From Pantoea rwandensis (GTDB taxonomy: Bacteria; Pseudomonadota; Gammaproteobacteria; Enterobacterales; Enterobacteriaceae): 64,000 nucleotides of DNA. The DNA is taken from NCBI RefSeq assembly GCF_002095475.1, contig NZ_MLFR01000004.1, positions 186,001 through 250,000 on the forward strand, written 5' to 3'. Made by a program: the position numbers and the translations under genes. Below the pieces are notes generated by a model. That model was not told the origin of the DNA and ran no database searches. It saw nothing but the letters and a program-made list of their open reading frames with translations. Shown here in pieces: positions 52,696 through 63,641 of this stretch (its first letter is position 1; each line of letters opens with the position of its first letter).

Positions 52696-53196
52696 GTGAT
52701 CGGGATTTTCTCACGCTGGCGACAATTAGGCAGACGCTATTTCTGGCCTCATCTCTTGTTAGGGATGGTGGCGGCCAGTCTGGGCTTGCCTGCCTGTGCA
52801 CAAAGCGCGGAGCCCACGGCGACCGATTCGCCCATCAGCAGCCTGTTTGTCGGTAATGTTGTTCATTTCGACCACCTGATTCGGCTGCAGGAAAGTGCGC
52901 GTCGCCCCAATTTCAATGTCGATTACTGGCATCAGCATGCCATTCGCACGGTTATCCGCCACCTTTCATTCAGTATGACACCGCCCGCCGAAGCGGAGGC
53001 CGAACAGGCTGTCCCGCTCGCAGCGCAAAAGCTGGCGCTCATCGATTCGCTGCAGGCTCTGCTGACGTCGCCTGCGCAACCCGTAATTGCACGTGAATCG
53101 CAGAAAAATCTGCGCCATCGTGAGCCTCAAATCCACACTTCTGCTGACTGGCAGGCTGCTATTCATGGCATCCGAGCCGGGCCTGCCATTGCTTAA
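52696..53196 (+). CDS. secM: Secretion monitor SecM with a divergent arrest peptide
   Basis: About 166 residues from a GTG at 52696 (E. coli 170); an ATG at 52633 would give 187. SecM is a periplasm-targeted regulator whose ribosome stalls near its C-terminus when SecA activity is low, which unmasks the secA start. The exported leader RRYFWPHLLLGMVAASLGLPA and the central VDYWHQHAIRTVIRHLSFSM are almost as in E. coli. The arrest region reads HTSADWQAAIHGIRAGP: the GIRAGP core and the Trp at the same spacing are kept, but the residues matching Phe150 and Ile156 of FSTPVWISQAQGIRAGP are His and Gln. It lies 75 bases before secA. Confidence 0.88.
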   Translation: MIGIFSRWRQLGRRYFWPHLLLGMVAASLGLPACAQSAEPTATDSPISSLFVGNVVHFDHLIRLQESARRPNFNVDYWHQHAIRTVIRHLSFSMTPPAEAEAEQAVPLAAQKLALIDSLQALLTSPAQPVIARESQKNLRHREPQIHTSADWQAAIHGIRAGPAIA

Positions 53197-53271
53197 CTGC
53201 TAACGATTTTCTACATCCTGTTTTAGATTTTCCAGACCGTACGAACACGGCTGAATTGAGAATAATTTATT

Positions 53272-55977
53272 ATGTTAATCAAATTGTTAACCAAGGTTTT
53301 TGGCAGCAGTAATGATCGTACTCTGCGCCGTATGCGCAAAATTGTTGATGTCATCAATAAGATGGAACCCGATTTCGTCAAACTCTCTGATGATGAACTG
53401 AAAGCCAAAACTGACCTGTTCCGTGAGCGTCTGAAAAAAGGCGAAAGCCTTGAGAGCCTGATTCCCGAAGCCTTTGCGACGGTACGTGAAGCGAGTAAAC
53501 GTGTGTTTGGCATGCGTCACTTTGACGTGCAGCTGATTGGCGGCATGGTGTTGAACGAGCGCTGCATCGCTGAGATGCGTACGGGTGAAGGTAAAACTCT
53601 GACGGCTACGTTACCGGCTTACCTGAACGCATTGAGTGGTAAAGGCGTTCACGTTGTCACCGTGAACGACTATCTGGCCCAGCGTGATGCGGAAAACAAC
53701 CGTGCACTGTTCGAGTTCCTTGGCCTGTCTATCGGTATCAACCTGCCGAACATGCCGGCTGTTGCTAAACGTGCTGCATACGCCGCTGATATCACCTACG
53801 GTACTAACAACGAATACGGTTTCGACTACCTGCGTGACAACATGGCATTCAGCCCTGAAGAGCGCGTACAGCGTAAGCTGCACTATGCGTTGGTGGATGA
53901 GGTGGACTCCATCCTGATCGATGAAGCGCGTACCCCGCTGATCATCTCTGGCCCTGCGGAAGACAGCTCTGAGCTGTATACCAAGGTCAACAAAATCATT
54001 CCGCATCTGGTGCGCCAGGAGAAAGAAGATTCTGAAACCTTCCAGGGTGAAGGCGACTTCTGGGTAGATGAAAAAGCGCGTCAGGCGCATATGAGCGAAC
54101 GCGGGCTGGTCAAGGTCGAGGAGTTGCTGGTAAGCCAAGGCATCATGGATGAGGGTGAGTCACTGTATTCACCGACTAACATCATGCTGATGCACCACGT
54201 TACGGCTGCCTTGCGTGCTCATGCGCTGTTTACCCGCGATGTGGATTACATCGTGAAAGATGGCGAAGTCATCATCGTTGATGAGCACACCGGTCGTACC
54301 ATGCAGGGCCGCCGCTGGTCTGATGGTCTTCACCAAGCGGTTGAAGCCAAAGAAGGCGTAGAAATTCAGAACGAAAACCAGACGCTGGCTTCCATCACCT
54401 TCCAGAACTACTTCCGCATTTACGAGAAGCTGGCCGGTATGACCGGTACTGCAGATACCGAAGCGTTCGAATTTAGCTCAATCTACAAACTCGATACCAT
54501 CGTGGTGCCAACCAACCGTCCGATGGTACGTAAAGATATGGCCGATCTGGTCTACATGACCGAAAAAGAGAAGATCGACGCCATCATCGAAGATATTCGC
54601 GTCTGTACGGCGAAAGGTCAGCCAGTGCTGGTGGGTACCATTTCGATTGAAAAATCAGAAGTGGTTTCTCATGAACTGACGCGTGCAGGTATTAAACACA
54701 GCGTACTGAACGCCAAATTCCACGCCAGTGAGGCTGATATCGTTGCTCAGGCGGGGCAGCCAGCGGCAGTCACCATCGCCACCAACATGGCGGGTCGTGG
54801 TACCGATATTGTGCTGGGCGGCAGCTGGCAGGCCGAAGTGGCTTCGCTGGAAGAGCCAACTGAAGAGCAGATTCAAGCGATTAAAGAGGCGTGGAAACTG
54901 CGTCATGATGCCGTGCTGGCGTCAGGTGGTTTGCATATTATCGGTACTGAGCGTCACGAATCTCGTCGTATCGACAACCAGCTGCGTGGTCGTGCGGGTC
55001 GTCAGGGTGATGCGGGTTCATCTCGCTTCTATCTGTCGATGGAAGATGCGCTGATGCGTATTTTCGCGTCCGATCGTGTATCGAATATGATGCGCAAGCT
55101 GGGTATGAAGCCGGGTGAAGCGATTGAGCATCCATGGGTGACCAAAGCGATTGCTAACGCACAACGTAAAGTTGAAAGCCGTAACTTTGATATCCGTAAG
55201 CAGCTATTGGAATACGATGACGTCGCGAACGATCAGCGCCGTGCCATCTACAGTCAGCGTAATGAACTGCTGGATGTGTCTGATGTTTCCGAAACCATCA
55301 ACAGCATCCGCGAAGACGTGTTTAAAACGACCATTGATACTTATATTCCACCTCAGTCACTGGAAGAAATGTGGGATATACCGGCGCTGGAAGAACGTCT
55401 GCGTAATGATTTCGATCTGGATCTGCCGATCGCTGAGTGGCTGGATAAAGAGCCGGATCTGCATGAAGAAACGCTGCGTGAGCGTATCATGAGCCACGCG
55501 CACGAAAGCTACGCATCAAAAGAAGAAGTGGTTGGCGCTGACATGATGCGCAACTTCGAAAAAGGTGTGATGTTGCAGACGCTGGATTCACTGTGGAAAG
55601 AGCACTTGGCAGCCATGGATTATCTGCGTCAGGGTATCCACCTGCGTGGTTATGCGCAGAAAGATCCTAAGCAGGAGTACAAGCGTGAATCCTTCTCGAT
55701 GTTTGCTGCCATGCTGGAATCACTGAAATATGAAGTGATCAGCACTCTGAGTAAAGTGCAGGTGCGCATGCCGGAAGAAGTCGAAGCGATGGAGCAGCAG
55801 CGTCGTGAAGAAGCTGAGCGCCTGGCACAGCAGCAACAGCTGAGCCACGTGGATGATGAAACCGCTGCGGCCGCCGCACTGGCTGCCCAAGGTGGAGAAC
55901 GCAAAGTCGGGCGCAATGATCTATGCCCATGCGGTTCTGGCAAAAAATACAAACAGTGTCACGGCCGTCTGGCCTGA
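53272..55977 (+). CDS. secA: Preprotein translocase ATPase SecA
   Basis: 901 residues, exactly the E. coli length. The motor that drives secretory proteins through SecYEG. Walker A MRTGEGKT (about 102-109), the [13 protein letters not shown] motif II region, the PPXD crosslinking domain, the second nucleotide-binding fold ([22 protein letters not shown]), the helical scaffold and the C-terminal zinc tail [13 protein letters not shown] are all present. The start [11 protein letters not shown] has GAG bases upstream in an A+T-rich site, as expected for a gene controlled by SecM stalling. A terminator follows the stop closely. Confidence 0.99.
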   Translation: MLIKLLTKVFGSSNDRTLRRMRKIVDVINKMEPDFVKLSDDELKAKTDLFRERLKKGESLESLIPEAFATVREASKRVFGMRHFDVQLIGGMVLNERCIAEMRTGEGKTLTATLPAYLNALSGKGVHVVTVNDYLAQRDAENNRALFEFLGLSIGINLPNMPAVAKRAAYAADITYGTNNEYGFDYLRDNMAFSPEERVQRKLHYALVDEVDSILIDEARTPLIISGPAEDSSELYTKVNKIIPHLVRQEKEDSETFQGEGDFWVDEKARQAHMSERGLVKVEELLVSQGIMDEGESLYSPTNIMLMHHVTAALRAHALFTRDVDYIVKDGEVIIVDEHTGRTMQGRRWSDGLHQAVEAKEGVEIQNENQTLASITFQNYFRIYEKLAGMTGTADTEAFEFSSIYKLDTIVVPTNRPMVRKDMADLVYMTEKEKIDAIIEDIRVCTAKGQPVLVGTISIEKSEVVSHELTRAGIKHSVLNAKFHASEADIVAQAGQPAAVTIATNMAGRGTDIVLGGSWQAEVASLEEPTEEQIQAIKEAWKLRHDAVLASGGLHIIGTERHESRRIDNQLRGRAGRQGDAGSSRFYLSMEDALMRIFASDRVSNMMRKLGMKPGEAIEHPWVTKAIANAQRKVESRNFDIRKQLLEYDDVANDQRRAIYSQRNELLDVSDVSETINSIREDVFKTTIDTYIPPQSLEEMWDIPALEERLRNDFDLDLPIAEWLDKEPDLHEETLRERIMSHAHESYASKEEVVGADMMRNFEKGVMLQTLDSLWKEHLAAMDYLRQGIHLRGYAQKDPKQEYKRESFSMFAAMLESLKYEVISTLSKVQVRMPEEVEAMEQQRREEAERLAQQQQLSHVDDETAAAAALAAQGGERKVGRNDLCPCGSGKKYKQCHGRLA

Positions 55978-55982
55978 TGAAC

Positions 55983-56006
55983 AAAGGAGCCTCCGGGCTC
56001 CTTTTT
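55983..56006 (+). terminator. Rho-independent terminator after secA
   Basis: AAAGGAGC (55983-55990) pairs with GCTCCTTT (55997-56004) around CTCCGG, then T. It starts five bases after the secA stop. Confidence 0.88.
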
Positions 56007-56088
56007 CATGCGTGGACGACACGTGATTAACATTAATGGGCGTCTGCTTTAAAATCAGCGCTCACTTATTAAAAGCGGAATTCAGCTT

Positions 56089-56484
56089 ATGAAACACCTG
56101 CAGGTTGCGGTGGGCATCATTCGCAATGCCAGTCGTCAGATCTTTCTTGCCCAGCGCGCGGCAAGCTCCTATATGGCGAATAAATGGGAGTTCCCGGGCG
56201 GGAAAATAGAACAGGATGAAACCGCGGAGCAAGCGTTAAAGCGTGAGTTGATGGAAGAAACGGGCATTGAAGTGACAGCCGCGAAGGCGATTGGCTTGGC
56301 CGACCACAGCTATGACGATCTACGCGTTACGTTGCATTTCTTCCTGGTCGAGGGCTGGAACGGCGAACCCTATGGCCGCGAAGGGCAGCCACAGCGTTGG
56401 GTGGAACAACATGATTTGGTCGCGGAGGAGTTCCCACCTGCAAACCATCAGTTGATTGCACAACTCGTGGCCGGCGAGATTTAA
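56089..56484 (+). CDS. mutT: 8-oxo-dGTP diphosphatase MutT
   Basis: 131 residues (E. coli 129). It hydrolyses 8-oxo-dGTP, preventing A:T to C:G mutations. The Nudix box runs from Gly38 to Gly59 (GKIEQDETAEQALKREL then MEETG) with all catalytic glutamates. The C-terminus NHQLIAQLV is typical. Upstream lies the secA terminator, so it has its own promoter, not clearly seen. Confidence 0.98.
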   Translation: MKHLQVAVGIIRNASRQIFLAQRAASSYMANKWEFPGGKIEQDETAEQALKRELMEETGIEVTAAKAIGLADHSYDDLRVTLHFFLVEGWNGEPYGREGQPQRWVEQHDLVAEEFPPANHQLIAQLVAGEI

Positions 56485-56487
56485 GCG

Positions 56488-56505
56488 AAGGGGCGTTTGC
56501 CCCTT
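56488..56505. terminator. Short hairpin between mutT and yacG
   Basis: AAGGGGC (56488-56494) pairs perfectly with GCCCCTT (56499-56505) around GTTT between the two convergent genes. T-runs are very short, so termination may be weak. Confidence 0.5.
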
Positions 56506-56510
56506 ACAGA

Positions 56511-56708
56511 TTAATGTTGCTCTTCACTCCAGTCATCGCTGTCGGTCTGATCGCTGTCGCTGGGAATCCGCTTTTCTTCTGCAGCCCACTCACCCAAATC
56601 AATCAGCTGACAACGCTTGCTGCAAAACGGGCGCCATGGGCTCAATTCATCCCACATCACATCTTTACCGCAATTAGGGCAAGGTACGGTAATCATCTCT
56701 TCTTGCAT
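56511..56708 (-). CDS. yacG: DNA gyrase inhibitor YacG, zinc protein
   Basis: 65 residues, as in E. coli. A small zinc-finger protein reported to bind and inhibit DNA gyrase. The four zinc cysteines are in CPNC (10 and 13) and CSKRC (29 and 33), followed by the conserved [17 protein letters not shown] and an acidic tail. GAGGA lies before the ATG at 56708. Last gene of coaE-zapD-yacG, eight bases after zapD. Confidence 0.96.
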   Translation of the reverse strand: MQEEMITVPCPNCGKDVMWDELSPWRPFCSKRCQLIDLGEWAAEEKRIPSDSDQTDSDDWSEEQH

Positions 56709-56716
56709 AACATCCT

Positions 56717-57460
56717 CTAGCAACAGGCTAATTCAAAATTCAGTCGAGCGGGAACGTCGCCTCGTTCGCTGTCGAGCGGTAAAAAACGGATGGCATAACG
56801 GCTTTTATGACCAGAGATTTGTGGATAAAGCGCATCTTCCAACGTGAGTTGCAGGCGCAATAAATCTGAACCTTCGGCGTTGTCCTGATAAAAACCATTG
56901 AGGCTGGTTTGGTGGCGGAACACCCCAGACTGACGAACCAAGTCGAGAATCATGTTCAGGCTATTACGTAAGGGATCGAGGGACGTCAGCCAGCTGTTGA
57001 CCTGCATATCCCGCAGCGATTGTTCCTGATGAAGCCAGATGTGCAGGCTAGGCAAATCAAAACTGCAGCAGCCGCCTGGAATGCTCAAACGCTGACGCAC
57101 CAAAGCGACCAGACGATCTTCACGCAGTTGCTGGCCCATGCGCGGGGCCGCCATCAATTCACTGGATTGTTGTTTTAACCGATCACGCAAACTGCTGACG
57201 GTCTGCTCGTCCACGCCTGGCACATCCAGCCAAGCCCGCAACTTCTGTTGCTGGCGCTCCAGCTCTTTTAACAGCTCTGTGCGCATATCACCGCGCTCAA
57301 AAATGTCGAGTAGATCGCCAATGATGCGAAACACGCCCAACGCCGATACGGAACCACTGACGGGGACCGTTTCATGCAGCTGGTTCAGCAAAAACTCCAC
57401 GCGCAGCCAAGTGCGCATCTTCTCATTCAGCGGATGTTCAAATAGAACGACTGTACTCAT
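56717..57460 (-). CDS. zapD: Cell division protein ZapD
   Basis: 247 residues, as in E. coli. It binds the C-terminal tail of FtsZ and bundles FtsZ filaments. Conserved stretches are [20 protein letters not shown] near the N-terminus, [39 protein letters not shown] and [17 protein letters not shown]. The start [10 protein letters not shown] at 57460 matches the family; the frame is open upstream inside coaE without support. It starts four bases after coaE. Confidence 0.97.
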   Translation of the reverse strand: MSTVVLFEHPLNEKMRTWLRVEFLLNQLHETVPVSGSVSALGVFRIIGDLLDIFERGDMRTELLKELERQQQKLRAWLDVPGVDEQTVSSLRDRLKQQSSELMAAPRMGQQLREDRLVALVRQRLSIPGGCCSFDLPSLHIWLHQEQSLRDMQVNSWLTSLDPLRNSLNMILDLVRQSGVFRHQTSLNGFYQDNAEGSDLLRLQLTLEDALYPQISGHKSRYAIRFLPLDSERGDVPARLNFELACC

Positions 57461-57464
57461 GATG

Positions 57465-58072
57465 TTAATCCCGTCCGGTTGCCGCCAGACGCAAATAGCG
57501 CTGGTGAAGTTCAGCAACGTGCGGCAGCGCCTGCTCTGGCGTGCCGCTGTTATCAATGATGTCATCCGCACAGGCTAAGCGCTGTTCGCGACTGGCCTGC
57601 GCGGCAAGAATTTGTTTGGCCTGACTGAGCGTAATGCCATCACGCAACTGTGTACGCTGCAACTGTGTGGCTTCGTCCACATCGACGACCAAAACACGAT
57701 CGGCCTGATGTTGTAAGCCGTTTTCCACCAAAAGTGGGACAACCCACATTACATAGGGCGAAGTGGCCAGTAATTTTAACTGGTGTGTACGCGCATTGAT
57801 GAGTGGATGAAGCAACTGATTTAACCAGTTTTTCTCTTTCGGCTGCTGGAAGATAATCTCCCGCAGTCGGGCGCGATACAGCGATCCTTCCGCCGTCAGA
57901 ATTGACTCACCATGCGTTTAACTATCGCCGTCAGGGCGGGTGAGCCGGGCTCAACCACTTGTCGTGCAATCACATCGGCGTCAATAATATCAACGTTCAG
58001 CGCCGCGAAAGCATTAGCAATGGTGCTTTTACCACTGCCAATACCACCGGTGAGCGCCACGGTAAAAGGCAT
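57465..58072 (-). pseudogene. coaE: Dephospho-CoA kinase, frameshifted in this sequence
   Basis: CoaE phosphorylates dephospho-CoA, the last step of coenzyme A synthesis. From the ATG at 58072 the protein reads [20 protein letters not shown] (P-loop GGIGSGKST), [13 protein letters not shown], then AIVKR. One base is missing near 57914: CGC CAT GGT would read on as [20 protein letters not shown] and [11 protein letters not shown]. The present frame stops after MVSQF; the 3' frame runs to RLAATGRD at 57465. With one base added the protein has about 202 residues (E. coli 206) and no other damage. Because the function is normally essential, a sequence error is the likeliest cause. zapD follows after four bases. 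Confidence 0.9.
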
Positions 58073-58197
58073 AGCGTTCTCTCAACATTTGCTTCATAGG
58101 GCGACTGTCAGCCGCAGAAAGATGAGAGCATGATCACAATCAATTTTCTCAGCTAAATTTAAGGGATTGTAGCCTAAATAAAGTGAAATTCGCAGTC

Positions 58198-58225
58198 TTG
58201 TCGCGGAACGAATGGCGCGTATGAT
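58198..58225 (+). promoter_or_regulatory. Probable guaC promoter
   Basis: TTGTCG (58198-58203), a 16-base spacer and TATGAT (58220-58225), followed by a mixed AACGACAC discriminator. Transcription would start about 60 bases before the guaC ATG. Confidence 0.5.
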
Positions 58226-58291
58226 AACGACACTGGAGCCGTGAGCGCTACCCGAACTGCGGTTCGTCGTCACTAACCAGGACACTCTGCT

Positions 58292-59332
58292 ATGCGTATT
58301 GAAGAAGATATAAAGCTGGGCTTTAAAGATGTGTTAATCCGCCCTAAACGCTCCACCTTGAAAAGTCGTTCTGAAGTTGAACTGGAACGGACTTACACCT
58401 TTAAGCATTCTGGCCTGAGCTGGACCGGTACACCGGTGATTGCCGCAAATATGGACACGGTGGGGACTTTCACCATGGCCGAGGCGCTGGCAGGTTTTAA
58501 TGTGCTGACCGCAGTGCACAAACATTATAGCGTTGAAGACTGGCAGGCATTCATTCAGCGCGCATCTCCTGCAGTCCTCCGTCATGTCATGGTCTCTTCT
58601 GGTACTTCAGAAGCGGATTTCAGCAAATTGACGGCGATTCTGGCGTTAACCCCTCAGCTCAATTTCATCTGCATCGATGTGGCTAACGGCTACTCAGAAC
58701 ACTTTGTCGAATTTTTGCAGCGTGTGCGGGCAGCCTTCCCAGAAAAAACCATTTGCGCGGGTAACGTCGTGACCGGTGAAATGGTGGAGGAGTTAATCCT
58801 CTCGGGCGCTGATATCGTTAAGGTCGGGATTGGCCCCGGTTCAGTCTGCACCACTCGTGTGAAAACGGGCGTGGGCTACCCACAGTTGTCTGCCGTCATT
58901 GAGTGTGCGGATGCAGCACATGGACTGGGTGGTCAAATTGTCAGCGATGGTGGCTGTTCGGTGCCCGGTGATATTGCTAAAGCCTTTGGCGGCGGTGCGG
59001 ATTTTGTCATGCTCGGCGGTATGCTGGCGGCACATGATGAGTGTGAAGGTACGCTTGTTGAAGAGCAGGGTGAGCAGTTTATGCTGTTCTATGGCATGAG
59101 TTCCGAATCGGCGATGAAGCGTCATGTAGGTGGTGTCGCGCAATACCGTGCTGCAGAAGGAAAAACCGTGCGTCTGCCGCTGCGTGGCCCGGTTGCAGAG
59201 ACGGTTAAAGACATCTTGGGTGGATTACGTTCAGCCTGCACATACGTAGGGGCTGAACGGTTAAAAGAGCTGACGAAGCGTACGACCTTCATTCGCGTAG
59301 CGGAGCAGGAGAATCGTGTGTTTACGCGCTGA
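58292..59332 (+). CDS. guaC: GMP reductase
   Basis: 346 residues (E. coli 347). It converts GMP to IMP and ammonia with NADPH, letting guanine nucleotides be reused for adenine ones. The IMPDH/GMPR TIM-barrel motifs are [14 protein letters not shown], the catalytic-cysteine loop [11 protein letters not shown] (about 180-190), [15 protein letters not shown] and [11 protein letters not shown]. No CBS domains are present, unlike IMP dehydrogenase. It is divergent from coaE and convergent with hofC. Confidence 0.98.
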   Translation: MRIEEDIKLGFKDVLIRPKRSTLKSRSEVELERTYTFKHSGLSWTGTPVIAANMDTVGTFTMAEALAGFNVLTAVHKHYSVEDWQAFIQRASPAVLRHVMVSSGTSEADFSKLTAILALTPQLNFICIDVANGYSEHFVEFLQRVRAAFPEKTICAGNVVTGEMVEELILSGADIVKVGIGPGSVCTTRVKTGVGYPQLSAVIECADAAHGLGGQIVSDGGCSVPGDIAKAFGGGADFVMLGGMLAAHDECEGTLVEEQGEQFMLFYGMSSESAMKRHVGGVAQYRAAEGKTVRLPLRGPVAETVKDILGGLRSACTYVGAERLKELTKRTTFIRVAEQENRVFTR

Positions 59333-59340
59333 TGTTGAGT

Positions 59341-59365
59341 ACAGGTGCGCGCTCTGCGCACCTGT
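59341..59365. repeat. Palindrome between guaC and hofC
   Basis: ACAGGTGCGC (59341-59350) and GCGCACCTGT (59356-59365) are perfect inverted copies around GCTCT. There is no T-run on either side. The core GGTGCGC...GCGCACC is the same as in the palindrome at 3451-3470. Confidence 0.6.
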
Positions 59366-60564
59366 TAACGAATGGCGTCTCCTAAACCAAATACTGGCAG
59401 GTACATCGCAATGACCAGTGTCCCAACAATCCCCCCAATCACCACCATCATTAGCGGCTCAAGAGAGGCGGCTAAAGCATCCGCACGTGACAATGTTTGT
59501 GCTTCGTGCCATTCGGCCAAACGAGCCAGCATCACATCCAGTGCGCCAGCCTCTTCACCTACTCGGATCAGCTGAGCACAGAGTGGAGTAAAGAGTTCAT
59601 GCTGCTGCAAAGCCTGATAAAGGGGGGAGCCAGCAGCGATATGCGTTTGCAGTGCCACAATCGCCTCTCGCCATAGCCGCGAAGCCATCGTGACTTCAAC
59701 CGCCTGCAGGCTGTGCAATAGGGTTAAACCGGCACATTGTGTCAGATGCATAATGGCGTAGATCTGGCTCAGTTGCCCCCCACGCCATAGAGGGGAGAAT
59801 AGTGGCAGGCGAAGCAGTGCCCGTTGCACTCGCTGTTGCCAGCACGCAGAGCCTCGATAGATTTTTAGCCCTGTCGCAATGATGATCGCACACAGCAGCG
59901 AGAGCGAAAGTGCATGCTGTTGTAGCCACGTAGACAAGGCAATCACTACCGCGGTAAAAGCGGGAAGCGGGGCGTCAAAACTGGCATAGACTGAGACAAA
60001 CTCAGGTAACACAAACAGCAGCATGCCCGCACTAACAGCCAGCGCGACGCACAGAATGAACAGCGGATAACGCAGTGCTTTGATCACTTTTTGTCGAAGA
60101 TGCTGCTGTTTGCTTTGTTGTAACGCCAGCTGTCGGCAGCATTCATCGAGCTGACCCGTCAACTCGCCCACTTCCATTAGCGCTGGATAGAGCGGTGGGA
60201 ATATCTGCGGCCATGCGCGCAGTGCATGCGAGAATGTTTCTCCCGCCATGACCCGCTGTTGTAGCTCATTCAGCAATACGCGCCATCCTGAGTGAGGATG
60301 CCCCTCGGCCAGCATTGTCAGGCTTTCTGACAATGGCAGACCCGCCTTAAGCAGTGTGGCCAGTTGGCGAACGAGGTCGATTTTCTGCTGCCATTTCCAG
60401 TCGCGCGCTCTCCAGCATCTGCCACGCTGCCAACTCACAGGAAGTATGCCGCGTTCGGACAGTTGATTAAGGAGCACATCCTGGCTGGCCACCAGCGTGG
60501 CGCCTTCTAACAACATGCCCATGCTGTCGAGTGCATGCCAGCGGAAAGTGTAAAGGTTAGCCAT
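59365..60564 (-). CDS. hofC: Type IV pilus-like inner-membrane platform protein HofC
   Basis: 399 residues (E. coli 400). A GspF/PilC-family protein, the inner-membrane platform for pseudopilus or pilus assembly. Two T2SSF domains are visible: LATLLKAGLPLSESLTMLA (about 65-83) with ALMEVGELTGQLDECC, and the repeat IMHLTQCAGLTLLHSLQAVE with QLIRVGEEAGALDVMLARLA; three hydrophobic segments lie at about 167-187, 203-225 and 370-390. It overlaps hofB by eight bases. Function in E. coli is unclear; in relatives the set may serve DNA uptake. Confidence 0.94.
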   Translation of the reverse strand: MANLYTFRWHALDSMGMLLEGATLVASQDVLLNQLSERGILPVSWQRGRCWRARDWKWQQKIDLVRQLATLLKAGLPLSESLTMLAEGHPHSGWRVLLNELQQRVMAGETFSHALRAWPQIFPPLYPALMEVGELTGQLDECCRQLALQQSKQQHLRQKVIKALRYPLFILCVALAVSAGMLLFVLPEFVSVYASFDAPLPAFTAVVIALSTWLQQHALSLSLLCAIIIATGLKIYRGSACWQQRVQRALLRLPLFSPLWRGGQLSQIYAIMHLTQCAGLTLLHSLQAVEVTMASRLWREAIVALQTHIAAGSPLYQALQQHELFTPLCAQLIRVGEEAGALDVMLARLAEWHEAQTLSRADALAASLEPLMMVVIGGIVGTLVIAMYLPVFGLGDAIR

Positions 60565-61945
60565 TGCCTAATCCCACGACGCGTTGCATCTCCTCAAAGG
60601 AGGTGTCTCCCCGACTGACCGCATCCAGCCCGGCAGTGAGCAGGGTTCTCATGCCCAGTTCGTTTGCCAGAGAGATGACATGCTCAAGGGGCATATCAGC
60701 AGAAATCGCGTTCTGCATTTTGTTGCTCATCGGTAACATTTCAAATAAAGCAAGGCGGCCATAGTAGCCAGAAAAACAGTGATCGCACCCCGGTGCCCGC
60801 CAGGTCTGCAGCGTGCCCGGCCACATCTCATGAGGGAGATGGGCAATGGCCTGCGCGGGTTGGCGGCAATGCACACAGAGACGACGTACTAATCGCTGCG
60901 CCACGACCAGCTGTAATGCTGGGCCCAGCAGATATCCGGGAATATCCATCTGCCGAAGGCGAGTCAGCGTTTCTGCAGTGGAATTGGTATGCAAAGTTGA
61001 GAGCACCAAATGCCCAGTTTGTGCGGCTTTCACTGCAATGCTGGCCGTTTCGGCATCGCGGATTTCACCGACCATGATCACATCAGGATCCTGACGCAGC
61101 AGGGCGCGCAGCACCCGATTGAAGTCAAGTCCAGATCGCGGCTGAATTTGGGTTTGATTGATGCCTTCCAACGGAATTTCCACCGGATCTTCAACGCTGC
61201 ATACATTTTTGTCCGGCACGTTCAGCGCGCTCAATCCACTGTACAGGGTAAAGGTTTTACCGCTGCCGGTAGGGCCGGTCACCAGGATGAGTCCCTGCGG
61301 TTTTGCCAGGGCACTCTTCAGCAAGCGTAGTTGTGCGAGCGGCATGCCCAGCTTATCCAGCGTAATGGCACTGTTTTCGCTCTGTAACAGCCTCACGACC
61401 GCTTTCTCACCATGACTGATGGGCAGTGTAGAGAGGCGGAAGGCAGTTAACTGTTCATCAAGCTCCAGCGTGAATTGACCATCCTGTGGCAAGCGGCGCT
61501 CGGCGATATCCAGGCCACCAAGAATTTTAAGTCGAGCCAGTACCGCAGCAGGGAGCGCATCGGGTAAGTTCGGCAGTTTGTGCAGCACACCATCAATGCG
61601 TAGGCGAACCCTCAACCCTTTTCGCTGCGGTTCAAAATGGACATCAGAAGCACGCCGCTGAATGGCCTGTCGCAGAATCTGCTCTACGGCATTAATTGCG
61701 GATTCTGTGGAGGCGGGTTCTCGTAACGTTGCAGTGGCATCTGGCGCATGCAGCAGTTGCTCCAGTCGCGCCGCGGGCCAGCACTCTACTTCAACCTTGC
61801 ACTGGCTGGCAAATTGCAGTGCTTCCAGTAGCTGTGGGTCGGGCGTTTCCACCACTGCCACACGCAGTAGCGTGGCATCATGTTGCAGCATCACCGCCTG
61901 ATGGCGCGCGCACAGGGCTTGCAGGGCAGAATTTGACTGTTCCAT
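60557..61945 (-). CDS. hofB: Type IV pilus-like assembly ATPase HofB
   Basis: 462 residues (E. coli 461). A GspE/PilB secretion ATPase. Walker A GPTGSGKTFTLYS (about 230), the Asp box and Walker B VGEIRDAETASIAVKAAQTGH (parts IMVGEIRD and AAQTGH), the His box LSTLHTNSTAETLTRL and the zinc-binding CVHC...CDHC pair are intact. The ATG at 61945 overlaps the ppdD stop (TGATG); a GTG one codon earlier is possible. Confidence 0.94.
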   Translation of the reverse strand: MEQSNSALQALCARHQAVMLQHDATLLRVAVVETPDPQLLEALQFASQCKVEVECWPAARLEQLLHAPDATATLREPASTESAINAVEQILRQAIQRRASDVHFEPQRKGLRVRLRIDGVLHKLPNLPDALPAAVLARLKILGGLDIAERRLPQDGQFTLELDEQLTAFRLSTLPISHGEKAVVRLLQSENSAITLDKLGMPLAQLRLLKSALAKPQGLILVTGPTGSGKTFTLYSGLSALNVPDKNVCSVEDPVEIPLEGINQTQIQPRSGLDFNRVLRALLRQDPDVIMVGEIRDAETASIAVKAAQTGHLVLSTLHTNSTAETLTRLRQMDIPGYLLGPALQLVVAQRLVRRLCVHCRQPAQAIAHLPHEMWPGTLQTWRAPGCDHCFSGYYGRLALFEMLPMSNKMQNAISADMPLEHVISLANELGMRTLLTAGLDAVSRGDTSFEEMQRVVGLGNG

Positions 61946-62391
61946 CACTTGCTATCCTTGTCGTCAAAGCGGAATTGCTCAAGGCAGCTGCTGCGCAGGC
62001 TGGCATTGCTGCTGGTGCAACTGCGTTGCCAGCTAATCGTCCCCTCAGTGGCATTCCAGATCGGTGTCATCACGACGTTTAATCCAGTGAGACTCTCTTG
62101 GCCAGACAGCGAAATGGCGCCGTTGACCACACTCAACGTTGCCACATAGCGCGAACCTTTGGGGGTCGGAATGCCTCCGGATCCGGCCTGACATTGTGCT
62201 GGGTCACCACGCTCAATGGCGCAAAGCTCTACTGCCGTTTTATAGGGCACCATGGTTTGTAGCATGTCGGTGAGTGCCGCGCGTTGCAGGTAGTTTTGAT
62301 AGCTTGGCAGGCCGATAGCGCTAAGAATGGCCACGATACCAATCACTATCATCAATTCGATCAGGGTAAAACCCCGTTGTTTTTCCATCAT
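61945..62391 (-). CDS. ppdD: Major prepilin-like protein PpdD
   Basis: 148 residues (E. coli 146). A type IV pilin. The prepilin peptidase site G|FTLIELM is seven residues from the start, followed by the hydrophobic assembly helix (IVIGIVAILSAIGLPSYQNYL). Four cysteines follow (ELCAIERGDPAQCQ and, near the end, QRSCTSSNASLRSSC), able to form disulfides. AAGGAGCG precedes the tandem ATG codons. First gene of ppdD-hofB-hofC. Confidence 0.95.
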   Translation of the reverse strand: MMEKQRGFTLIELMIVIGIVAILSAIGLPSYQNYLQRAALTDMLQTMVPYKTAVELCAIERGDPAQCQAGSGGIPTPKGSRYVATLSVVNGAISLSGQESLTGLNVVMTPIWNATEGTISWQRSCTSSNASLRSSCLEQFRFDDKDSK

Positions 62392-62531
62392 CTCGCTCCT
62401 TGTTGTGGAGCGGCAAAGGTAGAAAATGGTGGGGGAAAGCGGAAGAGAGGATATTAGGGGATGGAAAGTACTTCACAGACAATCGGCGGGATTTCAGATG
62501 TTTTACTGCTGACTGGAAGCGGGTCCACAAA

Positions 62532-62559
62532 CTGCCGTGCAAAGGTGCACGGCAGCGAG
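62532..62559 (-). terminator. Hairpin after nadC, possible terminator
   Basis: CTGCCGTGCA (62532-62541) and TGCACGGCAG (62546-62555) form a perfect 10-pair stem around AAGG. On the minus strand it is followed by TTTGTGG, a poor T-run, so termination strength is uncertain. It lies just after the nadC stop. Confidence 0.55.
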
Positions 62560-62563
62560 GCAA

Positions 62564-63523
<960 letters not shown>

Positions 63524-63641
63524 CTAGCCAGTGTCGTTGGATTGTTTAGTATCCTTAACATCGAGCGATGTCCGCATTAAGTCGCAAGCGCGCAACGGTA
63601 ATCATGTTATTCTCAGCCAAGTTTGGCTTAGGATTGACGGC

